Of a stretch of 64,000 bases of DNA, positions 7,262 through 16,480 are shown piece after piece. How positions within the stretch are numbered: position 1 is the stretch's first letter; each line of letters starts with the position of its first letter. Below the pieces are notes generated by a model. The model was not told the origin of the DNA. It searched no databases and saw nothing but the letters and a program-made list of their open reading frames with translations. The translations under genes were made by a program, and so were the position numbers. This DNA is from CAIMUS01 sp963708455 (lineage in GTDB: Bacteria; Pseudomonadota; Gammaproteobacteria; Competibacterales; Competibacteraceae): contig CAVPSQ010000010.1 in assembly GCA_963708455.1 (NCBI GenBank), positions 1,240,001 to 1,304,000 on the forward strand, given 5' to 3'.

Positions 7262-7800
7262 AATTCTCGGTTAACGATAGCAGGTTGTTTTCAACAGTTG
7301 TTTTTATGCAATAAATCGAGGAGATTTTTTAAATCATTTTGTATTTCAACATTTTAAACAATGCTGATCAAGCGTCAAGACTTGGCAAGAACGCCTACTT
7401 CGCGACCGCCGGCTGTCTGTTTATCATTACCTACCGCAAGATAAACAGTTTCTGGACAGCATGACATGCTTGCCATCCCCCCTGAACATGGGCCGTCGGT
7501 ACGACACGTTGCTGGAGCGCCAGGGCGTTGTTACCGTTGAGCCTTAACCTCCTTTCATCGGAGGTCATAAGAAACTGATAGGTGGTAAGGCAGTGGACAT
7601 CCATTGTTGCGTCGCAACATAAACTATGCTATGTTGCAATATGACAACATTTTTGTATTTTTACAAAAAAACGGGATTCCTTAGCCTAATGGTTGGGATG
7701 CTTCGGCCAGGCGGATGCCGCTCACGCCCGATTAACGGGCTCCGGATTACGGCAAGTCGCCACTCGAAGGCGTTCTTGACCACTGGCAGTACTTGATATC
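7262..7800. other. Intergenic region without a recognised gene
   Basis: About 540 bases. The first part is AT-rich. From roughly 7380 to 7547 one plus-strand frame is open and ends QGVVTVEP, but it has no start codon and no family I recognise, so it may be a gene remnant. An ACAACAT/ATGTTGC-rich stretch at 7605-7665 contains GTTGCGTCGCAAC and GTTGCAATATGACAAC palindromes. Confidence 0.4.
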
Positions 7801-7805
7801 AGGCC

Positions 7806-8021
7806 ATGATGACTATTTTTGAAAAAACCAGCCGGGATTCGCCCGACGAACTGTTGAGCATCGTCAGAACGACACTGGATGCGTTACAGCACACTGTTGA
7901 ACAGATCGAGGCTGGCGGTCAATCCGCCGCCACTGAACGGGCGACGTTGCACCGCTTGCAGGCCCGGTTGAGCCGGCTGGAACCCGGCGCCAACGCCGCC
8001 TCTGGCTACCGCCTCCATTAG
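7806..8021 (+). CDS. Small hypothetical protein
   Basis: A 71-residue, mostly helical sequence (LLSIVRTTLDALQHTVEQIE then ATERATLHRLQARLSRLE) with heptad-like Leu spacing, suggesting a short coiled coil. Only a weak ribosome site precedes it. It is convergent with opgH, 66 bases away. No family recognised; it could be spurious. Confidence 0.4.
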   Translation: MMTIFEKTSRDSPDELLSIVRTTLDALQHTVEQIEAGGQSAATERATLHRLQARLSRLEPGANAASGYRLH

Positions 8022-8087
8022 ATCGCTCGGTCTCAGACAGCCGATGGGTAGCGAGCCGGCTCGCACAGCCGTGGCCGGTAACCGCCG

Positions 8088-10121
8088 TCAGATACTCAAC
8101 TGTCTGTCGGGCAGGCTCCAGGCAATAGTGTGGAGACGCGACACCGTTTCACGATCCGACAGCAACTCTCTTTTTTCCACTGCGCTCAAGCTTTCCTCTC
8201 CCTCTTCCAGCAGCTTGAAAATCAAACTTTCCAGATAAAGACGCCGCCTTGTGCTGGAGGAAGGCGGCGGCAGCATCGACAGATGGAGCGCATTGACTAT
8301 CGGCTCGATGATGACTTTATGGAAACCGTTGCCCTGACCATAAGTCAACCGGCTATCCTGGCGTAGATAGGTTTGCAGCAACGTCAGAATGAGCGGTGGC
8401 TGGGTTTCCTCGGGCGTCAGAAACAGGCCAAACCGGCGTGCCGCCCGTCCCAGCGAGATATGACTCGATAGCATGGACAGCGGAATGGACAGCACCAATC
8501 CCAGCAGCACCGGGGTAAACCACCAGAAAAATGTAGGCACATAGGTATAGGCTACGGCGCCGGCAGCCACGCCGAGCAGGGTCTGGCCGCCGTGGGTGAG
8601 TACCGCTTCCCGCCATCCGGTAGCATGGTCTTCCCGCTGCTGTTCGGGCCAACCGATAGCGCGCCGCATCAGGATGGCCAACACAAACTTGCTTTGGAAC
8701 AGCATCAGAATGGGCGCGAGCAGCGCCGAGAACAGAGTTTCGAGCAGCACGCTCAAACTGGCCTTGACGGCGCCGCCGTAGGCTTGCAGCCGTTCCGGCT
8801 CCCTGAATAACAGCAGCAGCGCCAATAACTTGGGCAGGAACAGGATGATCAGCGTGACCGCCAGTACGGTGATCATCTCGACCGCATAGGAAACTGGCCA
8901 TACCGGAAACAGCGTATCGCCAAAGAAATAGACCGGCTCCATCAGGGAGCGCACATAGGCTTCGATGCCGGTCACCACCAGGAATAGTAGCCACAGCGGC
9001 GACGCCATATAGGACATGACCCCCATGAGCAGATGCAACCGGCTGATGGCATGCCAGCCGCGCGCGAACGAAATCCGTAAATGCTGTAAATTGCCCTGGC
9101 ACCAGCGGCGGTCCCGTTTGGCGTAGTCGATCAGGGTGGGCGGTATTTCTTCGTAACTGCCACCCAGATCGTAAGCCAGCCAGATTTCCCAGCCGGCCCG
9201 GCGCAACATCGCGGCTTCCACAAAATCGTGACTCAGAATCTCGCCGCCGAAGGGTTCTCTGCCAGACAGCTTGGGCAGACCGCAGTGCTGGATGAAAGGC
9301 TCCACCCGGATAATCGCATTATGGCCCCAGTAGTTGCTCTCGCCGAGTTGCCAGAAACTCAGGCCCGCGGTAAAGATGCGACCGTAGACGCTGCCGGCGA
9401 ACTGCAAGATACGGGCGAACAGAGATTCCTTGTTCACAGGGACCGGCGGCGCCTGAATCAGCGCCGAGCGGGGATTGACTTCCATCAGCCGCACCAGGGT
9501 GACCAGGGTCGAGCCACTGATAATGCTGTCCGCATCGGCTCCGATCATGTAGCGGTAATGGCCGCCCCACTGCTCGCAGAAATCGGTGATATTGCCGACC
9601 TTGCGGCTGATGTTGCGCTCCCGATTACGATAATAAATTCCTATTTTCCCGCCAAATTCGTGGGCCAGTGCCTGCCAGTGCATCTCTTCCTCGACCCAGA
9701 CATCCGGGTCGCGGGTATCGCTCAGCACGAAGAAATCGAAACATTCCTGTTGCCCGGTCTCCAGCAACGACTGGCACATCGCCCTCAGTCCGGCGAAAAC
9801 CCGGCGGGTATCCTCGTTATAAATAGGCATGATGACCGCTGTTTTGACAGCAGCCGGGATAGCGGCCGGCGCCCGGGACAAAGTGGCAGTGATCGCGAAT
9901 CGGTCGCGCCTCAACAGACAGACCAGAAAACCCATCAGCGCCGTCCAGAAGGAGCCGCAAATCCAGGCGAACAGCACTGCATACAGCAGGACCAGCAACA
10001 GTTCCAGCGGGCTGAGGCCGTCCTGGATGAACACGCTGGTCAACAGACCGATGGCGCCCAAGGTGGTGAGCGCAATCAGTGAGAAAAATAAATAGTGTCT
10101 AACAAAAATGGCTGGCGTCAT
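8088..10121 (-). CDS. opgH: Glucans biosynthesis glucosyltransferase H
   Basis: A 677-residue inner-membrane family 2 glycosyltransferase that elongates the beta-1,2-linked glucose backbone of osmoregulated periplasmic glucans from UDP-glucose. Two N-terminal membrane helices (residues 10-32 and 39-70) precede the catalytic domain: MPIYNED near residue 100, a DAD motif in IGADADSIISG, and the RRDRRWCQGN (QxxRW-type) block near 320, followed by at least four hydrophobic segments. The long cytosolic N-terminal extension of E. coli OpgH (847 residues) is absent. It is the third gene of an opgG-orf-opgH operon. Confidence 0.95.
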   Translation of the reverse strand: MTPAIFVRHYLFFSLIALTTLGAIGLLTSVFIQDGLSPLELLLVLLYAVLFAWICGSFWTALMGFLVCLLRRDRFAITATLSRAPAAIPAAVKTAVIMPIYNEDTRRVFAGLRAMCQSLLETGQQECFDFFVLSDTRDPDVWVEEEMHWQALAHEFGGKIGIYYRNRERNISRKVGNITDFCEQWGGHYRYMIGADADSIISGSTLVTLVRLMEVNPRSALIQAPPVPVNKESLFARILQFAGSVYGRIFTAGLSFWQLGESNYWGHNAIIRVEPFIQHCGLPKLSGREPFGGEILSHDFVEAAMLRRAGWEIWLAYDLGGSYEEIPPTLIDYAKRDRRWCQGNLQHLRISFARGWHAISRLHLLMGVMSYMASPLWLLFLVVTGIEAYVRSLMEPVYFFGDTLFPVWPVSYAVEMITVLAVTLIILFLPKLLALLLLFREPERLQAYGGAVKASLSVLLETLFSALLAPILMLFQSKFVLAILMRRAIGWPEQQREDHATGWREAVLTHGGQTLLGVAAGAVAYTYVPTFFWWFTPVLLGLVLSIPLSMLSSHISLGRAARRFGLFLTPEETQPPLILTLLQTYLRQDSRLTYGQGNGFHKVIIEPIVNALHLSMLPPPSSSTRRRLYLESLIFKLLEEGEESLSAVEKRELLSDRETVSRLHTIAWSLPDRQLSI

Positions 10122-10138
10122 GGCAGGGGTATACAGGA

Positions 10139-10687
10139 TCAGGAGTGGCTGCGACCCTTGAACAGAGTCGTGAAGACAGTCTTAAACAGGTGATGGAATT
10201 CGATCGGTTGCATCTCCATCCGCAGTTGCCGGCGCGGCGGCACAGACTGCGCCGGTGCAGCCTGCAAAACAGCGCGCACCGCAGCGTCCGATTCGGTAGT
10301 GAGAAACGCCGCTGGCCAGTGCGGCGTTGCAGCGCCGAAGCGCAGCGCGGCGCGCGCCGCTGCCGCCGTCTGCGGGGACGCATCCTGCAGCTCCAGCAGC
10401 GTCTGTAACCATCCATCGATCAGTCCCTGGGCTGTTTCGATAGCCACCTGCACCGGATTAGCAACGGCCTGCGCATCGGTTCGCGCGGCAAGGCGTTGCG
10501 CCACCTGCTGCACCAGTGCCTCGAGGCGCGTTTCGGTGTCGATACCGTAAGCGCGAAAATACGCCTTCAACTGGACCTCGGCCTCAGCCGGCAATCCCGA
10601 CGGCGGCGCCGGTTCTTTCGCCTGGTCAGAGGCCGGGTTCGCCGCGGCAGCCTGGTGGGCCGTCAGGCTGCTGTCCTGGCCTGGCAT
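10139..10687 (-). CDS. Hypothetical protein between opgG and opgH
   Basis: A 182-residue protein whose ATG at 10687 shares one base with the opgG stop codon (TGATG), so translation is probably coupled. It is Ala/Gln-rich and predicted helical (LEALVQQVAQRLAARTD, then VAIETAQGLIDGWLQTLLEL), with no signal peptide or membrane segment. Position suggests a cytosolic partner that could replace the missing N-terminal domain of OpgH, but I see no clear similarity to that domain. Confidence 0.7.
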   Translation of the reverse strand: MPGQDSSLTAHQAAAANPASDQAKEPAPPSGLPAEAEVQLKAYFRAYGIDTETRLEALVQQVAQRLAARTDAQAVANPVQVAIETAQGLIDGWLQTLLELQDASPQTAAAARAALRFGAATPHWPAAFLTTESDAAVRAVLQAAPAQSVPPRRQLRMEMQPIEFHHLFKTVFTTLFKGRSHS

Positions 10688-12246
10688 CAGCGCCGCTCCC
10701 AATGGTAACTCCACGTCTCCGTCAATACGTTGTCCTTCAATTTGAGGAAAGCCCGTAAATCGGCCGGATTGTTCTTGTCGGGAACCAATTCAAAGAAGGC
10801 CCGCCAGCCGCCGGTAACCAGGTTTTTATGGTCGATGACATTAATGATCTTGCCGGATGAAGTGGTGATGTCGATCTGCACCGGTGCCTCCGTATCCAGT
10901 TCCTCCAAAGCTTTACCCCCGAAATCCACCACAAAGCGCCGGATGTTATGGTCGATGTTATCGACTGTCCCCCCGGCTACGATCCGGGTCGCCAGGATTC
11001 TGCCCGCCGGCGGCCGACCGGGATCGTCCAGTTCAAAATGCAGCCGGTATTCGAAACCCAATTGCTGGCCGGCTTCGGTGGGTTTATCGGGTACCCAGAA
11101 GGCGGCTATGTTGTCGTATCTTTCCGCATCGCTGGGAATTTCAACAAGCTGCACCACACCCTTGCCCCAATCACCAAGAGGCTCCACCCAGATGCTGGGG
11201 CGTTTCTCGTAATGGACTTCCAGATCCTGATAATGATCGAATTCACGGTCCCGTTGGCGCAGACCGAAGCCGTGCGGGTTGTTGTCCATGAAGGAACTGA
11301 TGACCAGCCTGGCCGGATTGCTGAGCGGCCGCCAGAGCCATTCACCGGCGCCGTTGGCCATCAACAGCCCGTCAGAATCATGCACTTCAGGGCGATAATC
11401 GTCGCTGCGCACTTCGTTGTTCTCGCCGAACATATACATGCTGGTCAGCGGGGCCACGCCGAGTTTTTCCACCGCTTTTCTGATGAACAGATCATTCTTG
11501 ATCTCCATCGTGGTCGCCCGGCCAGGTCGGATAATAAAACGGAAGGCGCCGGTCACGCTGTCACTGTCCAGCAGCGCGTAGACGGTCAGTTCGGTGGCAT
11601 CCTTGTCCGGTTTGACGATCCAGAATTCCCGAAATATCGGAAATTCCTCAGGCTTGGGCAGCCCAGTGTTAATCGCCAGGCCTCGTGCGGACAGGCCCCA
11701 GGCCTGATCCTGGCCGACGGCGCGGAAATAGCTGGCCCCCAGGAAGACGGCGATTTCATCGTAGTAGCTATCCTGATGGATGGGATAGAACAGGCGGAAC
11801 CCGGCAAAGCTCAGATCGGCCGGCGGATTCTCCGGTGCCGTATTGCGCCCGTAATCGAACAGATCATTGGAATAGTTAACCGGTTTGGTCTCGCCGCCAT
11901 CGACGATATTGATCAGTACCTGCTTGGAATAATAGAAGCCGCGCGGGAAAAACTGCACCTCGAAAGGCAAGCCCTCGTTTCTCCACAAGGATTTATCCGG
12001 ACGGAAGCGGATGTCCCGATACAGGTCGTAAGTCAGGTTCTGCAAACTCGGCGGCAGTGCCTCGGTGGGCGCTTTATAGGAATCCGCCGCCAGCACTTCC
12101 GCCCGCCGCCGCACATCCGCAAACGAGAACCGCTTGGGCGCATCCGGGCTGGGGGTCGGCGGTTCGGTAGTCAACGCGCGCACCGGGACTGCCAGGATTA
12201 GGCAGATAAGCATCAGAAGAGTTGTTGTCAATGTTTTTGGATTCAC
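10687..12246 (-). CDS. opgG: Glucans biosynthesis protein G, periplasmic
   Basis: A 519-residue exported protein starting at GTG (12246) with a signal peptide (TLTTTLLMLICLILAVPVRA). Family hallmarks include FSFADVRRRAEVLAADSY, FPRGFYYSKQVLINIVD, RLFYPIH, YFRAVGQ and YGLSARGLAINTG-like sequence, and near the end WRAFFELVP and ETWSYHW. OpgG acts in the periplasm on the nascent glucan made by OpgH; recent work on the family assigns it beta-1,2-glucan processing. First gene of the operon. Confidence 0.95.
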   Translation of the reverse strand: MNPKTLTTTLLMLICLILAVPVRALTTEPPTPSPDAPKRFSFADVRRRAEVLAADSYKAPTEALPPSLQNLTYDLYRDIRFRPDKSLWRNEGLPFEVQFFPRGFYYSKQVLINIVDGGETKPVNYSNDLFDYGRNTAPENPPADLSFAGFRLFYPIHQDSYYDEIAVFLGASYFRAVGQDQAWGLSARGLAINTGLPKPEEFPIFREFWIVKPDKDATELTVYALLDSDSVTGAFRFIIRPGRATTMEIKNDLFIRKAVEKLGVAPLTSMYMFGENNEVRSDDYRPEVHDSDGLLMANGAGEWLWRPLSNPARLVISSFMDNNPHGFGLRQRDREFDHYQDLEVHYEKRPSIWVEPLGDWGKGVVQLVEIPSDAERYDNIAAFWVPDKPTEAGQQLGFEYRLHFELDDPGRPPAGRILATRIVAGGTVDNIDHNIRRFVVDFGGKALEELDTEAPVQIDITTSSGKIINVIDHKNLVTGGWRAFFELVPDKNNPADLRAFLKLKDNVLTETWSYHWERR

Positions 12247-12417
12247 TGCCGGGATCTCGCTATATCTTTAACGAAAAATGTTCCAACGAGAGGATGCCGG
12301 GCAAGGCGCCGCAACCGCCAGAGGTTAGCGCCATCATCAGGTTATTTTGCCAACGGGCATCCATCCAGCCGGTTGCATCGTGTTTATTATTCTATCACCG
12401 ATTGCCCTGGCTGAGCG

Positions 12418-13056
12418 TCAGGCTGACGCGCTGCGCGTGTGCCGCAACAACCATTCATACAAGGCGGGATGGGCATAAGCGTCCTCCCAGGTGGCCACAT
12501 GATCGAGCGTGCTATAGCGGGTATAAGTCACCTCGGCATTGCAGCGCTGCAAAGCGGCGAACATCCGGTCGGATTCCTCGACCGGCACCACCTCGTCGGC
12601 GGCGCTGTGGAACATCCAGATCGGCAACTGCTGCAAGCGGCCGGCGCACTCCGGCAGGCTCCATCCACAGATGGGGGCTAGCGCGGCGAAGCGTTGCGGC
12701 TGTTCCAGGGCCAGGCTCCAGGCGCCATGCCCTCCCATGCTGATGCCGGTCAGATAAAGGCGCTGCGGATCGCTACGCAGTCCGTGGAGCACGGTCTCCA
12801 GCAGCACGCCCAAGGTTTGCGCCGACCAGTCGCAGCCGGCCGGGCACTGGGGAGATAGTATGATGAAGCGGTCGAGCAGCGCAGGCTTTACAGTGCCCAC
12901 CGCCAGCCGGGGAGGGCCATGCCGTCGGACCAGAGCGAGATCGGCGCCGCATTCGCCCCGCCCGTGTAAAAACAGCAGCAAAGGATAAATTAGAGAGCTG
13001 CGCTCATAGGCCGAGGGCAGGATCAGATCGAAGGGATAGGAGGCGGCTGAATTCAT
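12418..13056 (-). CDS. Alpha/beta hydrolase, PhoP/phospholipase-carboxylesterase type
   Basis: A 212-residue protein with HGRGECGAD as oxyanion loop, the nucleophile elbow GISMGGHGAW (Ser), FHSAADEVVPVEES providing the Asp, and a His in LDHVATWEDAY. This is a complete prolyl-oligopeptidase-like/dienelactone-type hydrolase. Substrate cannot be told from sequence. It reads in the same direction as the deo genes, about 190 bases downstream of deoA and separated by two palindromic repeats. Confidence 0.85.
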   Translation of the reverse strand: MNSAASYPFDLILPSAYERSSLIYPLLLFLHGRGECGADLALVRRHGPPRLAVGTVKPALLDRFIILSPQCPAGCDWSAQTLGVLLETVLHGLRSDPQRLYLTGISMGGHGAWSLALEQPQRFAALAPICGWSLPECAGRLQQLPIWMFHSAADEVVPVEESDRMFAALQRCNAEVTYTRYSTLDHVATWEDAYAHPALYEWLLRHTRSASA

Positions 13057-13154
13057 GGACGTTCGGACTCACCAGTTGCGCCAGAGGGTCATTTATAGTG
13101 CGGAGTCGGCGTCGCGGTGAAGGCCTACCGCGGCTATTCACTGAAGGCGGGACA

Positions 13155-13250
13155 ATCTCGCCCCTGGGAGCGCCGGCGTCCTCGCCGGCCCTTTACGGTT
13201 ACGCTGCGCAGTTCGGCCCTGGGAGCGCCGGCGTCCTCGCCGGCCCTTTA
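13155..13250. repeat. Two copies of a REP-like palindrome downstream of deoA
   Basis: CTGGGAGCGCCGGCGTCCTC followed by GCCGGCCCTTTA occurs at about 13160 and again at about 13216, separated by a short spacer. Each copy folds on GCCGGCG/CGCCGGC arms. Inverted copies lie at 1214-1300 and near 38390. The second copy reaches the deoA stop codon. Confidence 0.8.
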
Positions 13251-14585
13251 ACGCGAACCACGCAAGCTGGCATGCACGATCGGCGCTGCCGGCGGCGCCG
13301 TTTCAGCCACGGTAACAGCTTGCTGCAAAATCCTAGCCGCCGCTGCGGCCTGTTCTTCAGTACGCGCATGCACCAGCGCCAGCGGTTGCTGCCCGTCGAC
13401 CCGCTCGCCAAGTTGACAAACACGGCTCAGACCCACGGCATAATCGATGTGGTCACCGGGCTGCCGCCGCCCGCCGCCCAGGCCGACAATCGCCAGACCG
13501 ATAGCGCGGGTGTCCATGCATCCGACCACCCCGTCCACCAAAGGCAGGACAGCTTTGATCACCGGTGCCGCTGGCAGACGCCGCGCCGGACAGGTCAATA
13601 AATCCGCCGGGCCGCCTAATAACTGGACCATGTGGGCGAAGCGTTCGGCGGCTTGACCGCTGTCCAGGGCGGTCTGCAGCTGCTCACGCGCACCCTCCGC
13701 GTCCGTCGCTAAACCGCCTAGCAGCAGCATTTCAGCGCCCAGCGCCAGCACCAATTCGTGCAGCCGCAGGTCACGCTCCGCGCCGTTCAGATAAGCGACC
13801 GCTTCTGTCACTTCCAGTGCATTGCCGGCGCTGCGTCCCAGCACCTGATCCATATCGGTCAATAAGGCTGTGGTCGGCAGGCCGGCGCCCCAGGCCACCG
13901 TCACCAGACTTTCCGCCAGCGCGCGGGCTTCGTCCAGCGTGGTCAGGAACGCGCCGGACCCGGTTTTGACATCCATCACCAGCCCCTGCAAGCCCTCCGC
14001 CAGCTTCTTGGAGAGAATGGACGCCGTAATCAGGCCGATGGACTCCACGGTCGCCGTCACATCGCGCACGGCGTACAAGCGCCGGTCGGCGGGCGCCAGG
14101 TCCACCGTCTGGCCGATCACGGCGCAACCGGCCTGCCTGACCACCCGCCGGAACCGCTCCAGAGGGGGGGCCGTGTCATAACCGGGAATGCTGGCCAGCT
14201 TGTCCAGCGTGCCGCCGGTATGGCCCAATCCCCGGCCCGAAATCATCGGCACATAAGCCCCGCAGGCGGCCGCCAGCGGGGCCAGAATCAGGCTCACCTT
14301 GTCCCCCACCCCGCCGGTGGAATGCTTGTCCAGCACCGGTCCGGGCAGTGCCAGGTCCGACCAATCCAGCACAGCGCCGGTGCGCGTCATCGCCTGAGTC
14401 AAAACGATTCGTTCGTCCAGATTCAATCCCTGGAAATAGACGGCCATCGCAAACGCCGCCAGTTGCGCCTCACCGACCGAACCGTCCGCCATCCCCTGTG
14501 CCATAAAGTCCAGTTCGGCAGGACGGAGGACATGGCCATCACGCTTGTGGCGGATAATTTCCTGCGGCAGCAGTGGCACAGTCAT
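13248..14585 (-). CDS. deoA: Thymidine phosphorylase
   Basis: A 445-residue enzyme that splits thymidine with phosphate to thymine and 2-deoxyribose 1-phosphate. It has the family signature DKHSTGGVGDKVSLILAP, the phosphate and pyrimidine loops in MISGRGLGHTGGTLDKL, and SKKLAEG / MDVKTGSGAF. Length equals E. coli DeoA. The start overlaps the end of deoC by 47 bases. Last gene of a cdd-deoC-deoA salvage operon. Confidence 0.96.
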   Translation of the reverse strand: MTVPLLPQEIIRHKRDGHVLRPAELDFMAQGMADGSVGEAQLAAFAMAVYFQGLNLDERIVLTQAMTRTGAVLDWSDLALPGPVLDKHSTGGVGDKVSLILAPLAAACGAYVPMISGRGLGHTGGTLDKLASIPGYDTAPPLERFRRVVRQAGCAVIGQTVDLAPADRRLYAVRDVTATVESIGLITASILSKKLAEGLQGLVMDVKTGSGAFLTTLDEARALAESLVTVAWGAGLPTTALLTDMDQVLGRSAGNALEVTEAVAYLNGAERDLRLHELVLALGAEMLLLGGLATDAEGAREQLQTALDSGQAAERFAHMVQLLGGPADLLTCPARRLPAAPVIKAVLPLVDGVVGCMDTRAIGLAIVGLGGGRRQPGDHIDYAVGLSRVCQLGERVDGQQPLALVHARTEEQAAAAARILQQAVTVAETAPPAAPIVHASLRGSR

Positions 14586-15306
14586 GGCTCAATACCAGCA
14601 GCAGATCGTCGAGCAGCGCCGAGGCGCCGATGCGGAAGGTGTGCGGACCCACCCAGGCACTGCCCATGACGCCTTCCGCCAGAGCGAGATAAGGCAGGGC
14701 GTCTCGCACAGTGCGAAGGCCGCCGGCCGCCTTAAAGCCGACCGTCCCGCCGGTCTCCTTGATGGCGGCGAGCATGACCGTGGCGGCGGCCAGGGTAGCG
14801 CCGCCATGGGCCTTGCCGGTGGAGGTCTTGAGAAAAGCGGCGCCGGCCGCGATGGCGTCCCGGCTGGCGGCGGCGATCTGCGCCGGCGTCGGTAGCGCGC
14901 CGGTTTCCAGGATGACTTTTAAAATCACCTGAGAGCCGCAAGCCTGCTTGCAAGTGTGGATCAGCTCGCAGGCCCGGTCGCGTTCACCGGCCAGCCAGTG
15001 GCGATAGGGGAATACCAGATCCACCTCGTCGGACCCGGCCGCGATGGCCTGCTGTGTCTCCCGCAGCGCGCGTGCCGAAGCGGCGCCGCCGTGGGGAAAA
15101 TTGGCGACGCTCGCCACCCGCACGCCGCTACCCTGCAATCGTTCCCGGCAGAGCGCCGCAAAGCGCGGCCAGACACACACCGCCGCCACCTTGCCGAACG
15201 GCGTGATCGCCCGTTCGCACAGGCGCACGATGGTCGTTGCGTCATCGGTCTCGTTCAAGCTGGTCAGATCCAGCAAACCCAGCAATTGCCGCAGTCGCTG
15301 AGTCAT
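14539..15306 (-). CDS. deoC: Deoxyribose-phosphate aldolase
   Basis: A 255-residue class I aldolase converting 2-deoxyribose 5-phosphate to glyceraldehyde 3-phosphate and acetaldehyde. Schiff-base Lys lies in AAFLKTSTGKA and the second active-site Lys in VGFKAAGGLRT; EVDLVFPY and VILETG are also conserved. I chose the ATG at 15306, which overlaps the cdd stop (ATGA), over an upstream start that would add 80 residues of unrelated sequence read across cdd. Confidence 0.95.
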   Translation of the reverse strand: MTQRLRQLLGLLDLTSLNETDDATTIVRLCERAITPFGKVAAVCVWPRFAALCRERLQGSGVRVASVANFPHGGAASARALRETQQAIAAGSDEVDLVFPYRHWLAGERDRACELIHTCKQACGSQVILKVILETGALPTPAQIAAASRDAIAAGAAFLKTSTGKAHGGATLAAATVMLAAIKETGGTVGFKAAGGLRTVRDALPYLALAEGVMGSAWVGPHTFRIGASALLDDLLLVLSHDCATAAAGNYPPQA

Positions 15307-15701
15307 CGCAGTTGCTCCGGGCCGAACGCCAGCGGCAGCAATTCGCCCAGCGCGACGGTCCGACGCACGCCAGCGCAATCGCACAGATGCACCGGCGTCT
15401 CGGCGGAGGAGAATTCCCATAACCGTTGTCGGCAGGCGCCGCACGGAGTGATTAACCCAGCGCCTGATCCCATGACTGCCACTTCGATAATGTGTTGCTC
15501 TCCTGCCATCATCATGGCGGCGATAGCGGCTGTTTCGGCGCAGCATCCCAAGGGATAGCAGGCATTCTCGATATTACAGCCCGCGTACAATCGGCCGGAA
15601 GCGCCGCGCACCACGGCGCCCACGGAAAAGCGGGAATACGGTGCATACGCCTGCTGCATGGCCCACTGGACCAGGTCGAGCAGAGCAGCTTCTATCGCCA
15701 T
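15303..15701 (-). CDS. cdd: Cytidine deaminase
   Basis: A 132-residue tetrameric-type deaminase that turns cytidine and deoxycytidine into uridine forms. The zinc site is visible as CCAE (Cys in place of the His of the dimeric form) in NACYPLGCCAET and as PCGACRQ. Together with deoC and deoA it feeds deoxynucleosides to central carbon metabolism. First gene of the operon. Confidence 0.95.
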   Translation of the reverse strand: MAIEAALLDLVQWAMQQAYAPYSRFSVGAVVRGASGRLYAGCNIENACYPLGCCAETAAIAAMMMAGEQHIIEVAVMGSGAGLITPCGACRQRLWEFSSAETPVHLCDCAGVRRTVALGELLPLAFGPEQLR

Positions 15702-15739
15702 AATCGCACGCCTGATTCCGGTTTGGATGGACGGTCAGC

Positions 15740-15797
15740 GTAGGGCAAGCTCAGCAGCCACGCGGTAGCGCGGTCGGCTGCAACGCTTCGTTAGGAT
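15740..15797 (-). other. attC-like remnant next to the RelE-type gene
   Basis: Minus strand: TCCTAACGAAGCGTTGCAGC ... GTGGCTGCTGAGCTTGCCC. The arms TTGCAGCC and GGCTGCTGAGC pair as in attC sites, but the closing GTTRRRY box is replaced by CCCTACG. It lies just downstream of the toxin gene at 15838, where a cassette attC would be. Confidence 0.5.
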
Positions 15798-15837
15798 GTA
15801 CTCTGCCTCCGAGAGGTGAACATTCGTTGTCATCCTT

Positions 15838-16102
15838 TTAACGCTTTCGGTAAATTTCCCTGCGGTGACCAATGGCATGAATCACAACCGTCTGTTCGTC
15901 GTGAACTATCTCGTAAACGACACGGTAATCGCCCGCACGGAGTTTATAGAGTCCCGCAAGATTACCCGTCAATGCTTCAGGTTTGATCTGGTCTAGATTT
16001 GCAGCCAGCCAACGGATACGCTCAACGATACGATGTCCAACAGGTTTATCCAACTGTGCCAACTCACGAGTGGCTGTATCCAGGATGCAGAATGCGATGC
16101 AC
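15838..16102 (-). pseudogene. RelE/ParE-family toxin with a frameshift near its start
   Basis: The body TRELAQLDKPVGHRIVERIR ... LYKLRAGDYRVVYEI ... HAIGHRREIYRKR is a clear RelE-type mRNA interferase. No ATG precedes it in frame. A GTG at 16102, seven bases after the antitoxin stop, opens VHRILHP in one frame and the sequence continues DTATRELAQLDK in another, so the likely original start was VHRI...(P)AATREL with one base lost near 16080. A TTG at 16062 could still start a shortened 74-residue product. Confidence 0.65.
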
Positions 16103-16107
16103 GACGA

Positions 16108-16326
16108 TTACTCCAAGTCAAGTCGTCGCACCACATCTTCAAATGACTCGCCACGTTCACCCTCTGTAACAGCCTGTTTCTGACGCAAGAGCCTATCATG
16201 CACCACCTTTCTAATCGGCAATCCTTCATCGGGATCACCAAATAGCTCCAGTAACTTCTGCTCAATGGTGGTTTCAATCATTTCCTTGAGTTCGCCTTTT
16301 GTCATCTGAGCCACTGTGATAGCCAT
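16108..16326 (-). CDS. Antitoxin of the RelE-type pair
   Basis: A 72-residue protein (MAITVAQMTKGELKEMIETT ... RGESFEDVVRRLDLE) encoded directly before the RelE-type gene. The C-terminal 'GESFEDVVRRL' helix is typical of antitoxins partnering RelE toxins. The N-terminal half is a helical segment ending ELFGDPDEGLPIR. Such pairs are autoregulated as a complex. Confidence 0.75.
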   Translation of the reverse strand: MAITVAQMTKGELKEMIETTIEQKLLELFGDPDEGLPIRKVVHDRLLRQKQAVTEGERGESFEDVVRRLDLE

Positions 16327-16384
16327 ATTATCCTCGGTAAATTTGCTGGCTAATAAGTTTCTGTTTGATACGCACTAACTAGAT

Positions 16385-16462
16385 TGTAGCCCGGATGAAG
16401 CGCAGCGAAATCCGGGAAAACCCTGGATTCCGGCCTATCGGCCTGCATCCAGGCTACAAGTT
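16385..16462. repeat. GTAGCCCGGATGAAGC-type dispersed repeat
   Basis: Begins TGTAGCCCGGATGAAGCGCA and ends GCATCCAGGCTACAAG, so its ends are inverted repeats around GATTCCGGCCTATCGGCC. Related copies lie at about 25080, 25962, 26661 and 38286. Confidence 0.85.
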
Positions 16463-16480
16463 TTTATACAGCCTCTGAGT

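Noticed and set aside
7380..7547. Open frame ending QGVVTVEP
   Set aside because: No start codon, no ribosome site and no recognisable family; recorded only as a possible remnant in the intergenic entry.
14539..15546. Longer deoC reading with 80 extra residues
   Set aside because: The extension reads across cdd in another frame and has no family similarity; ATG 15306 overlaps the cdd stop.
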